Shown here piece by piece: positions 58,139 to 64,000 of a stretch of DNA of 64,000 nucleotides (position 1 is its first letter; each line of letters starts with the position of its first letter). Both the position numbers and the translations under genes were made by a program. Source of the stretch: JAAXHV01 sp965207165 (GTDB taxonomy: Bacteria > Pseudomonadota > Gammaproteobacteria > Eutrophobiales > Eutrophobiaceae); assembly GCA_965207165.1 (NCBI GenBank), contig OZ242265.1, forward strand, positions 1,426,001-1,490,000. The letters run 5' to 3'. Under the pieces are notes generated by a model. It was not told the origin of the DNA. It saw only the letters and a list, made by a program, of their open reading frames with translations, and ran no database searches.

Positions 58139-58875
58139 CGCTCAACGTCATAGTCGTCTTGAGTGCGGTCATCTGTTGTCCGTGACCGTGTCGGTTCCCT
58201 TTGAAACAGGTTGGCTGCACGATCCCAGAGATTGCCGGCAATGTCAGGATAAGCGGGCTCCAGCAAGGGTGGGCCATGTTCAGCATCACGTATCAGCTCG
58301 GAACGATATTTATTTTTCAGCTCTGTGTGAATTAATTCCCTTTCATCACCCAGGCTTTGCAATATCGCGTTGAGCGCTTCGGGTTCTTGAATTTCGGCAA
58401 CACAGAAATCATAGAAGTCCCGCTTGGTAAATTCGCCGTTACCGATGACTCGCCCGTATAGTTTCTTGGCAAGTATTTCCTCGGTTGATTCCAGTAAGAT
58501 GTGCGTCACGCGCTCACGTTGTTCGGATAGTTTGTCGGTCTGCGGCGGGGTAGTAAAGATACTGGTTCGGGTGTTGAGTGTTTTAAAACTGAGGTGTCTG
58601 CCGGCGATCTGTATATCAGTCAGCGCATAGGTGTGAGTAGGCTGTTTAATACGCTTGCTGATCGCAGACAACAGCGTGCGCGCGTCAGCTGGATTGGTTT
58701 CATGGAGAAAGAAATCCAGGTCTGTGCTCAGACGGTGTTGCCAACGCGACGCCAGGACAGTGCCGCCACCAAGGTGGAGTTTGTCGATGTCGGGCCCGAG
58801 CGCCTCGTTAAAGAGTGGAACGATATGTTGCAGGGCGGTTGTTACACCGGGGACTATGGAAATCATATTCGTCAT
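58135..58875 (-). CDS. AbiEii/AbiGii-type nucleotidyltransferase toxin
   Basis: A 246-residue protein. HLGGGTVLASRWQHRLSTDL then DFFLHE (residues 34-59) is the G-G-G-T...D-L-D motif of the nucleotidyltransferase fold in AbiEii toxins. LLESTEEILAKKLYGRVIGN and FTKRDFYDFCVA follow the family's second conserved region, with the lysine and R-D-x-x-D. These toxins transfer nucleotides to tRNA or other targets and arrest growth during phage infection. ATG 58875 is chosen; the frame continues upstream to a TTG at 58917. A palindrome TGTTCACTTGAACA lies 36 bp before the start. Confidence 0.75.
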   Translation of the reverse strand: MTNMISIVPGVTTALQHIVPLFNEALGPDIDKLHLGGGTVLASRWQHRLSTDLDFFLHETNPADARTLLSAISKRIKQPTHTYALTDIQIAGRHLSFKTLNTRTSIFTTPPQTDKLSEQRERVTHILLESTEEILAKKLYGRVIGNGEFTKRDFYDFCVAEIQEPEALNAILQSLGDERELIHTELKNKYRSELIRDAEHGPPLLEPAYPDIAGNLWDRAANLFQREPTRSRTTDDRTQDDYDVER

Positions 58876-58910
58876 ATTCGGTCTCGCTGGTGCTGAGAAA
58901 TAGCCTGGTA

Positions 58911-58924
58911 TGTTCAAGTGAACA
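58911..58924. promoter_or_regulatory. Palindrome upstream of the toxin operon
   Basis: TGTTCAAGTGAACA (plus strand) is a TGTTCA-N2-TGAACA inverted repeat, 36 bp before the toxin ATG. It is a good candidate operator for autoregulation of the operon. Confidence 0.4.
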
Positions 58925-59091
58925 TCAGTTGCTGATGCATAGTTTAACGGATGACTTGTCCGAATTGATAGACTATGTAAACACCTTATTGAAAAAAGAA
59001 CATGTCGCAGGACTGAATTGTGTTCAAGGGATATCAGAAAACATATTTGTATTTTTACCGATAACCGCTTCCCGGCCTGTTCGCCGGTTCT

Positions 59092-60267
59092 TTATCCATG
59101 AAGCTTCACCACGTCAGCCCTGCGCCCGGTCAAGTAGTCCGCCCATTGGCTCATCAAGGCACGCCGCCGCTCAAACAGATCGCTACGGAAATAAGCGCCC
59201 TCGGTTCCCTTCACCACATGCGCCAGCGCGGCCTCCGCTATCTCTCTCGGCTTGCCCGTATCAGCGCACCAGTCCCGGAAGCTGGAACGGAAGCCGTGCA
59301 CGGTCGCCCGGTCAGCCAGGCCGTTGTCTTTAAGAAGTTTTGTTAACGTCATATTGCTCATCGGTTTACCGGGCCGCGACACCGACGGGAAAACAAGGCC
59401 TGATGTATCATCCAGTATCCGGGCCTGTTCCAGGACGTCCAGCGCCGCATCGGACAACGGTATGCGGTGAGCCCGGGTCATTTTCATGCGGTCGGCAGGG
59501 ATAATCCATGTTTTGGTTTCAACATCAACCTCATCCCACGTTGCGCCCAGGATTTCCCCGGTCCTGGCCGCGGTCAATATCAAAAACCGCAGCGCCAGTT
59601 TTGCAGGCAGTGACGCGCCTGACGCCGCTATGGTGTCCAGCGCCCCGGCAACGTCCTTATAATGCAACGCCCGGAAGTGTTCCTTGATAGCCCGCTGTTT
59701 CGGCAACGCCCCGTCAATCATCTCGCCTGCCGGGTTGTTTTCAATAAAACCATGGGCTTGCGCCCAGCGGAATACTGCCCGCATTTTCTGCCGCAACCGA
59801 CGCGCGGTTTCCGCCCGTTTGCTCCACAGGGGGGTCAGTATGCGCAATACGTCTTCACGGCCTATCCTGTCTATCGGTTCGGACCCGATAACCGGGATGG
59901 CGTATTTCTCCATTATCTGCATCCAGTTCTTTGCATGCTTGTCGTTGCGCCAGCGGGGTTTCAGTGCCGCATAAGTCTTGATGGCCCCTTCCCGGAAGGT
60001 CGGCATTTTAGCCTTGCGTTTCTCGGCCAGCGGATCGCCGCCTTCCGCCACAAGCACCCGGTTAATGAGCGCTCGTTGACGTGCTTTCGATAAAGAGATC
60101 AGTTTGAAGCTGCCAAGGCCGATATCCCGGCGCTTGCCATGTATCGTTATCCGTTGCACCCAGGACTTGGCCCTGGTTTTGGTGACAAAGAGGTACAGCG
60201 TTTCCCCAGCCCGGTAGTGGCCCGGTTCAGTGATTGCCTTTAGTTCGTTGTGTGTGAGTTGCTTCAT
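59092..60267 (-). CDS. Site-specific tyrosine recombinase (P4-type integrase) of the element
   Basis: A 391-residue integrase. The N-terminal arm-binding domain has LYLFVTKTRAKSWVQRITIH (DUF4102-like, P4 group). A core-binding helical domain follows, then the catalytic domain with TAARTGEILGATWDEVD (first R), VHGFRSSFRDW (H-x-x-R) and AHVVKGTEGAYFRSD (nucleophilic Y). All catalytic residues are present. MKQLTHNELKAI gives the standard start (60267); the frame is open farther upstream. It lies 163 bp from the tRNA-Lys whose 3' end is repeated at 47852, matching the P4-type pattern of tRNA integration. Confidence 0.9.
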   Translation of the reverse strand: MKQLTHNELKAITEPGHYRAGETLYLFVTKTRAKSWVQRITIHGKRRDIGLGSFKLISLSKARQRALINRVLVAEGGDPLAEKRKAKMPTFREGAIKTYAALKPRWRNDKHAKNWMQIMEKYAIPVIGSEPIDRIGREDVLRILTPLWSKRAETARRLRQKMRAVFRWAQAHGFIENNPAGEMIDGALPKQRAIKEHFRALHYKDVAGALDTIAASGASLPAKLALRFLILTAARTGEILGATWDEVDVETKTWIIPADRMKMTRAHRIPLSDAALDVLEQARILDDTSGLVFPSVSRPGKPMSNMTLTKLLKDNGLADRATVHGFRSSFRDWCADTGKPREIAEAALAHVVKGTEGAYFRSDLFERRRALMSQWADYLTGRRADVVKLHG

Positions 60268-60428
60268 GTTTTTGTTCCCGTGCTTGCTCCTTTCCCACGC
60301 GGTTTCCCACGCGATATATCGGTATATATGGGAATTGAAAGAACCTGTTAACACCTATTATAGCAAAAAAACATATATAAATCAATAGGGATAGAGAACA
60401 ATAGGGAAATTGTAGAATCAGAAAGAAA

Positions 60429-60446
60429 ATGGGCCGTCAGGGATTC
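60429..60446. repeat. Right attachment site (attR), 3' end of tRNA-Lys
   Basis: ATGGGCCGTCAGGGATTC overlaps the 3' end of tRNA-Lys. The element recreates or preserves the tRNA end, so the gene stays intact after integration. Confidence 0.85.
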
Positions 60447-60502
60447 GAACCCTGGACCTTGGGATTAAGAGTCCCCTGCTCTACCAGCTAAGCTAACGGC
60501 CC
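60430..60502 (-). tRNA. tRNA-Lys (CTT)
   Basis: Minus-strand cloverleaf starting GGGCCGTTAGCTTAGCTGGT, with anticodon loop CTCTTAA (CTT) and T-arm GGTTCGAATC. The end ACGGCCC plus A is followed by TTT, so no CCA is encoded, unlike its neighbours; this fits an att site at its end. Confidence 0.93.
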
Positions 60503-60520
60503 GATTGATTAGTTAAAATA

Positions 60521-60597
60521 TGGGGTGAGTGATGGGATTTGAACCCACGACCACCGGAACCACAATCCGGCGCTCTACCAGCTGAGCTACACTCACC
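60521..60597 (-). tRNA. tRNA-His (GTG)
   Basis: Minus-strand cloverleaf with G-1 (GGTGAGTGTAGCTCAGCTGG), anticodon loop TTGTGGT (GTG), T-arm GGTTCAAAT, C73 and encoded CCA. Confidence 0.95.
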
Positions 60598-60656
60598 ATA
60601 CCTGTGCCGGTCCCCGGCTTACCACCTGCCGGGACAGGCCGAAACCACACGATAAT

Positions 60657-60733
60657 TGGCGCGCCCGAGAGGACTCGAACCTCTAACCCTCGGCTTAGAA
60701 GGCCGATGCTCTATCCGGTTGAGCTACGAGCGC
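60657..60733 (-). tRNA. tRNA-Arg (TCT)
   Basis: Minus-strand cloverleaf GCGCTCGTAGCTCAACCGGA onward, with anticodon loop CTTCTAA (TCT), T-arm GGTTCGAGT, acceptor CGGGCGC, G73 and encoded CCA. Confidence 0.95.
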
Positions 60734-60761
60734 AACTCTTCGTCAGTAAAATATATAAAAT

Positions 60762-60838
60762 TGGTCGGGGCAGAGGGATTTGAACCCCCGACCCTCTGCT
60801 CCCAAAGCAGATGCGCTACCAGACTGCGCCATGCCCCG
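60762..60838 (-). tRNA. tRNA-Pro (TGG)
   Basis: Minus-strand cloverleaf CGGGGCATGGCGCAGTCTGG onward, with anticodon loop TTTGGGA (TGG), T-arm GGTTCAAAT, acceptor TGCCCCG, A73 and encoded CCA. First of the four-tRNA transcript. Confidence 0.95.
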
Positions 60839-60988
60839 AGCCACGTCCGGGAGACGCGTAATGATACGTCCTGACCGGATACACGTCAATTGATTGCGGT
60901 TAAATGCCAGGACTTGTGAGTTTTCCCACATATTCGCTGACCGGTATGCGCTATAATACTGTAAATATTGAGAAGTTATTCTGACGCT

Positions 60989-61339
60989 ATGACTGAATGG
61001 ATGCCTTTTTTTGCTCAAACCGGCCTGATTATCGGGCTGTTTGCCTGGTTGCGCAGTGACATCAATTCACTGCGCCGGGAAATGAATGCCCGGTTTGACG
61101 CTGCCAGTAAGGAAACTAATACCCGGATCAAAGAAACTAACGCCCGGATCGATGTTTCGCACCAGGAAATGAATAGCCGGTTTGACTCGGCCCGCACGGA
61201 AACCGGCGAACAATTTACCGGACTACATAATGACATCCAGGCTATAGACGTTCGGTTGGCGCGGGTTGAGGCAACTCTCGAGACTACCTTCAGACTTCAG
61301 GGCATACTACCAGCAGACCGCAAGGAACAAGTGGCGTAA
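60989..61339 (+). CDS. Membrane-anchored coiled-coil protein of unknown function
   Basis: A 116-residue protein from ATG 60989 (MTEWMPFFAQTGLIIGLFAW). A single membrane helix is followed by a long coiled coil with repeating N-x-R-(F/I)-D-x-x-x-x-E units: MNARFDAASKETNTRIKETN and ARIDVSHQEMNSRFDSARTE. The end is RLQGILPADRKEQVA. No function can be assigned. It converges on cysS with a hairpin between. Confidence 0.6.
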   Translation: MTEWMPFFAQTGLIIGLFAWLRSDINSLRREMNARFDAASKETNTRIKETNARIDVSHQEMNSRFDSARTETGEQFTGLHNDIQAIDVRLARVEATLETTFRLQGILPADRKEQVA

Positions 61340-61347
61340 GGATTTAT

Positions 61348-61373
61348 GGGGTCAGAGTAACTGCTCTGACCCC
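61348..61373. repeat. REP-like hairpin between convergent genes
   Basis: GGGGTCAGAG (61348-61357) and CTCTGACCCC (61364-61373) are perfect 10-bp arms around a six-base loop. The word GGGGTCAGAG belongs to a common repeat type near Y1/RAYT transposases. It may end transcripts from both sides. Confidence 0.75.
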
Positions 61374-61386
61374 CGTTATCGTAAAA

Positions 61387-62769
61387 TTACTTCCGGCGCC
61401 AGGTCGTACCGCCCGGGCCGTCTTCCAGGATAATGCCCTGTTCGGATAATTGCTCACGCACCCGGTCTGCTTCCGCGTAGTTCTTTCCCGCTTTCGCCTG
61501 TGCCCGTTCCTCGATCAGGCGGGTAATCTCTTCCGGGGTGATGTCGCTATTGTCGGCTGCGGCATGCAGGAATTCGGCGGGCGCCATCTGCATGATGCCC
61601 AGCACGTCACCAAGCTGAATCAAGGTCCTGGCAAGACGTGCGGCCTCTGCTGTTGACTTGTCGTCCAGGCGGTTAATCTCACCGGCCAACTCATGCATTA
61701 CGGTGACCGCGGCGCGGGTATTGAAATCGTCGTCCATAACCTGTTCAAAGCGCTGCCCGTAGTCAGGCGATATCTCCCCCTCCCCGGGGTCGATATCGCG
61801 GATGGAGTTATACAGCCGGGTCAGGCCGGCCCTGGCCTCGTCCAGGTGGGTATCCGAATAGTTCAACGGGCTGCGGTAATGGCTGGACAAAATGAAAAAA
61901 CGGATCACCTCGGGCAGGTAACGGGCCATAACCTCCCTGATCGTGAAAAAATTACCCAGGGACTTGGACATCTTTTCATCGTCAACCCGCACGAAGCCGT
62001 TGTGTATCCACGTGTGTACGAAGGTCTCGCTGCCGGAACCGCAACTCTGGGCTATTTCATTTTCATGGTGCGGAAACTGCAGGTCCTGGCCGCCGCCGTG
62101 TATGTCGAAATCGGGACCCAGGCAATGGGTCGACATGGCGGAGCATTCGATATGCCAGCCGGGCCGTCCCCTGCCCCAGGGCGAATCCCAGGCGGGCTCG
62201 CCGGGTTTTTCCATCTTCCACAATACGAAATCGACCGGGTCCGTTTTGACGTCCTGCACATCCACGCGGATGCCGGCGCGCAATTCATCGATGTTCTTGC
62301 CGGACAGTCTCCCGTACCCGGCGAAGGCGCTGACGTCGTAAAACACGTCGCCATTCTCCGCCTGGTAGGCATAACCGTTCTCGATCAATCGGCTGATCAT
62401 GGTGATGATCTGTTCGATGTGATCCGTTGCCCTGGGTTCCTGGTCGGGGATGAGCACGTTGAGTGCGGCAAAGTCCTCGTTCATCGCCTCTATAAAGCGC
62501 CCGGTCAACTCGTTGAAGGGTTCGCCGTTCTCCAGTGAGCGGTTGATGATCTTGTCGTCTATGTCGGTGATGTTGCGTATATAGTCCACCTCGTAGCCGC
62601 GAAAGCGGAAATACCGCACGATCATATCAAACACCAGGATCATGCGCGCATGGCCGATGTGGCAGTAATCGTATACCGTGATGCCGCAAACATACATGCG
62701 CACCCTGCCCGGTTCGATCGGCTGGAATTTTTCCTTTTGTCGCGTTAATGAGTTATATATAGTCAGCAT
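61387..62769 (-). CDS. cysS: Cysteinyl-tRNA synthetase
   Basis: A 460-residue class I synthetase that charges tRNA-Cys. YVCGITVYDYCHIGHARMIL carries the zinc cysteine and the HIGH motif (residues 28-45). GRPGWHIECSAMSTHCLGPDFDIHGGGQDL is the zinc-binding core with the C and H-E ligands, and KMSKSLGNFFTIRE is the KMSKS motif near 265. The C-terminal helical domain ends KNYAEADRVREQLSEQGIIL then DGPGGTTWRRK. Length and motifs are standard. It is divergent from lpxH. Confidence 0.96.
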   Translation of the reverse strand: MLTIYNSLTRQKEKFQPIEPGRVRMYVCGITVYDYCHIGHARMILVFDMIVRYFRFRGYEVDYIRNITDIDDKIINRSLENGEPFNELTGRFIEAMNEDFAALNVLIPDQEPRATDHIEQIITMISRLIENGYAYQAENGDVFYDVSAFAGYGRLSGKNIDELRAGIRVDVQDVKTDPVDFVLWKMEKPGEPAWDSPWGRGRPGWHIECSAMSTHCLGPDFDIHGGGQDLQFPHHENEIAQSCGSGSETFVHTWIHNGFVRVDDEKMSKSLGNFFTIREVMARYLPEVIRFFILSSHYRSPLNYSDTHLDEARAGLTRLYNSIRDIDPGEGEISPDYGQRFEQVMDDDFNTRAAVTVMHELAGEINRLDDKSTAEAARLARTLIQLGDVLGIMQMAPAEFLHAAADNSDITPEEITRLIEERAQAKAGKNYAEADRVREQLSEQGIILEDGPGGTTWRRK

Positions 62770-62825
62770 TGAAAGACGGACTGTTGCTGAAATAAAACGG
62801 GCATGGTATCAAAAGAACGCGATTG

Positions 62826-63569
62826 ATGGACACGTTATTTGTCTCCGACCTGCACTTGTCGACCGAACGGCCCGGCAAGATCGAGTTATTCAGACAATTA
62901 TTCGACGGCCCGGCGCGTACGGCGCGCGCCGTGTACATCCTGGGCGACCTGTTCGAGAACTTCTGGGTCGGCAACGACGAGCGCACCCCGCCCGCCGCAG
63001 AGGTGATCGATGTCTTGCGGGAGTGCTGCCGGCACAACCCGGAGGTATACCTGGTGCGCGGCAACCGCGACCTGATGCTGGACCGGGGATTCTGTGCGCT
63101 GACCGGATGCAGGCTGCTGGGTGATGAGGACGTAATCCATATCGACGGCCGGCCGGCACTGATCATGCACGGCGACCTGCTCTGCACCCGGGACAGAAAG
63201 TACCAGTTGTATCGCAAGTTCATGGAAACCCCGTTCGTCCGCCGCTTGTACCTGGGCCTGCCCTACCGGTTGCGGGTCTGCTTATCACGCGGACTCCGGC
63301 CGCTGCTGAAAAAGTCTGCCGCAGGCAAAGCGCCGGAGATAATCGACGTCGACCAGGCTGCCGTGGAGGCATACATGACCGGGCACGGCGCCAGCGAACT
63401 GATACACGGCCATACCCACAGGCCGGGCATTCATCAGTTTGAGTTGAACGGGCAACCGGCGCGCCGCATCGTGCTGGGCGACTGGTACGAAGAGGATTCC
63501 GTGCTGGTCTGCCGCAACGGCGAACGGAAACTCCTGCGCGTGCAGGAGTACATCAAGTCGGCGAATTAA
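62826..63569 (+). CDS. lpxH: UDP-2,3-diacylglucosamine diphosphatase
   Basis: Hydrolyses UDP-2,3-diacylglucosamine to lipid X in lipid A synthesis. The 247-residue metallophosphoesterase has FVSDLHLS (D-x-H) at the N-terminus, YILGDLFENFWVGND (G-D...), RGNRDLML (G-N-R/H-D) and GHTHRPGIH (G-H-x-H), all dinuclear metal ligands. LMHGDLLCTRDRKYQLYRKF is the LpxH-specific insert. It is next to cysS, as in many gammaproteobacteria. The ATG at 62826 is preferred to the in-frame TTG just before it. Confidence 0.92.
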   Translation: MDTLFVSDLHLSTERPGKIELFRQLFDGPARTARAVYILGDLFENFWVGNDERTPPAAEVIDVLRECCRHNPEVYLVRGNRDLMLDRGFCALTGCRLLGDEDVIHIDGRPALIMHGDLLCTRDRKYQLYRKFMETPFVRRLYLGLPYRLRVCLSRGLRPLLKKSAAGKAPEIIDVDQAAVEAYMTGHGASELIHGHTHRPGIHQFELNGQPARRIVLGDWYEEDSVLVCRNGERKLLRVQEYIKSAN

Positions 63570-63576
63570 AGAGATT

Positions 63577-63599
63577 TATCCGCAGATGACGCAGATATT
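63577..63599. repeat. Partial CGCAGAT repeat
   Basis: TTATCCGCAGATGACGCAGA then TATTT: the same family as the repeats at 1.2, 6, 8.9 and 10.6 kb, but only two cores and no inverted partner here. Confidence 0.8.
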
Positions 63600-64000
63600 T
63601 CAACTGATCCAGCCGGCGATGGTCATCAGGCCCAGCACGATCAACCATACGACCAAGGTGCGGTTGACCAGGGCCAGGGTCTCCCCGATGCGTGCAATTA
63701 ACACTTCCTTGTCCGCGCCGGTATCCTGCTCCGTTTCCGCCTCCTCCTCGGCCTCCGCGCCCCCCTCCCCTGCGGGGGCATAATGCAGGGCGCCAAAACC
63801 GGAAACGGCGATCACTTCACGGCTTATATCCAGGGTGTTGCCGGATACCGTGCGCCAGCTTTCCAGGGCGCTGACAAGACTGCCGCCCAGGGCGAATCCC
63901 AGCGCCTGCAGGCGGGCTGACGGCCACATCAATATATTGTGCAGGTCCCTGATCGCGCCGGCATAGCCGCTATCGGTCTTCTCATACCTGTGCGCCAGGT
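63600..64000 (-). CDS. AmpE-like membrane protein, C-terminal part (partial)
   Basis: The minus-strand frame enters from the right window edge and ends with a TGA at 63600-63602. Visible sequence: AHRYEKTDSGYAGAIRDLHN, ILMWPSARLQALGFALGGSL, then a long polar E-rich linker (GEGGAEAEEEAETEQDTGAD) and a membrane helix at the end (TLVVWLIVLGLMTIAGWIS). The pair of conserved segments (W-P-x-A/V-R-L...A-L-G-G-S/D and the C-terminal helix) resembles AmpE, the regulatory signalling protein of the CobD-like family. The assignment is tentative since only about 130 residues are visible. Confidence 0.5.
   Translation of the reverse strand, partial: LAHRYEKTDSGYAGAIRDLHNILMWPSARLQALGFALGGSLVSALESWRTVSGNTLDISREVIAVSGFGALHYAPAGEGGAEAEEEAETEQDTGADKEVLIARIGETLALVNRTLVVWLIVLGLMTIAGWIS

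Larger units (their letters stand above)
47852..60446. mobile_element. Integrative mobilizable element in tRNA-Lys, about 12.6 kb
   Basis: Bounded by direct repeats ATGGGCCGTCAGGGATTC (47852-47869 and 60429-60446); the right copy is the 3' end of tRNA-Lys(CTT) on the minus strand. An integrase gene lies next to the tRNA, and a mobilization module sits inside. Cargo: a deoxyribosyltransferase/TIR-like protein, an MmeI-like enzyme, a PLD-like protein, an AbiEii-type toxin operon, and IS remnants. No replicase or conjugation-pore genes are visible. Base composition is mixed, with A+T-rich parts at 48-54 kb. Confidence 0.85.

Overview
The window reads as a gammaproteobacterial chromosome of moderately high G+C. 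The evidence is the tig-clpP-clpX-lon block with a sigma-32-type promoter in front of lon, cysS next to lpxH, E. coli-type FabI and PpiD, Yej/Opp/Sap-like peptide importers, and a Gor-type glutathione reductase. All functions are read by eye from translated sequence; nothing was searched against a database.

Layout. 0-6 kb: a truncated NCS2 nucleobase permease, a TVP38-type membrane protein, glutathione reductase, a DUF1778-GNAT toxin-antitoxin pair beside the wreck of a tyrosine recombinase, a RidA-like protein and an NmrA-type oxidoreductase. 6-9 kb: modABC molybdate importer. 9-20.3 kb: a seven-gene run encoding a complete YejABEF-like importer plus a second binding protein with two permeases, and a divergent fused ATPase; fabI and a dicarboxylate/amino-acid symporter follow. 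22.4-31.8 kb: ppiD, then accessory genes between ppiD and the tRNA-Asp/Val-lon block. These include a broken formylglycine-generating-enzyme-like gene, a peroxiredoxin-like gene with in-frame UGA at the redox-active cysteine position (a probable selenoprotein), an ArsR-SRPBCC-haloalkane-dehalogenase-like operon with repeated operators, a GDCCVxC protein and an RTX protein. 31.9-37.8 kb: lon, clpX, clpP, tig and tRNA-Leu. 38-45.5 kb: small membrane or secreted proteins, a methyltransferase, an NfeD-slipin pair, two FAD oxidoreductases and a fluoroacetate-dehalogenase-like hydrolase. 45.8-47.8 kb: an A+T-rich pair, a trans-sulfuration-type PLP enzyme and a short protein resembling only the N-terminal part of HpaB-family flavoenzymes.

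47,852-60,446 is a complete integrative mobilizable element of about 12.6 kb, bounded by 18-bp direct repeats. The right copy is the 3' end of tRNA-Lys(CTT), next to the integrase gene. Its cargo is a deoxyribosyltransferase/TIR-like protein with a winged helix, an MmeI-like restriction-modification enzyme, a protein with a degenerate phospholipase-D-like domain, an AbiEii-type toxin with an unfamiliar partner, several insertion-sequence remnants, and a ColE1-style mobilization module in which two small mob genes lie entirely inside the relaxase gene in another frame. No replication or conjugation-pore genes are visible, so it would need a helper for transfer. A tRNA cluster (Lys, His, Arg, Pro), a coiled-coil protein, cysS, lpxH and an AmpE-like fragment complete the window.

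Three kinds of dispersed repeat recur between genes: triple CGCAGAT repeats, usually in inverted pairs; AATTACG-type heptamers; and REP-like palindromes between convergent genes. The strongest leads are the probable selenoprotein with its SECIS-like hairpin, the precisely bounded element with candidate defence cargo, and the PLP/HpaB-like pair.
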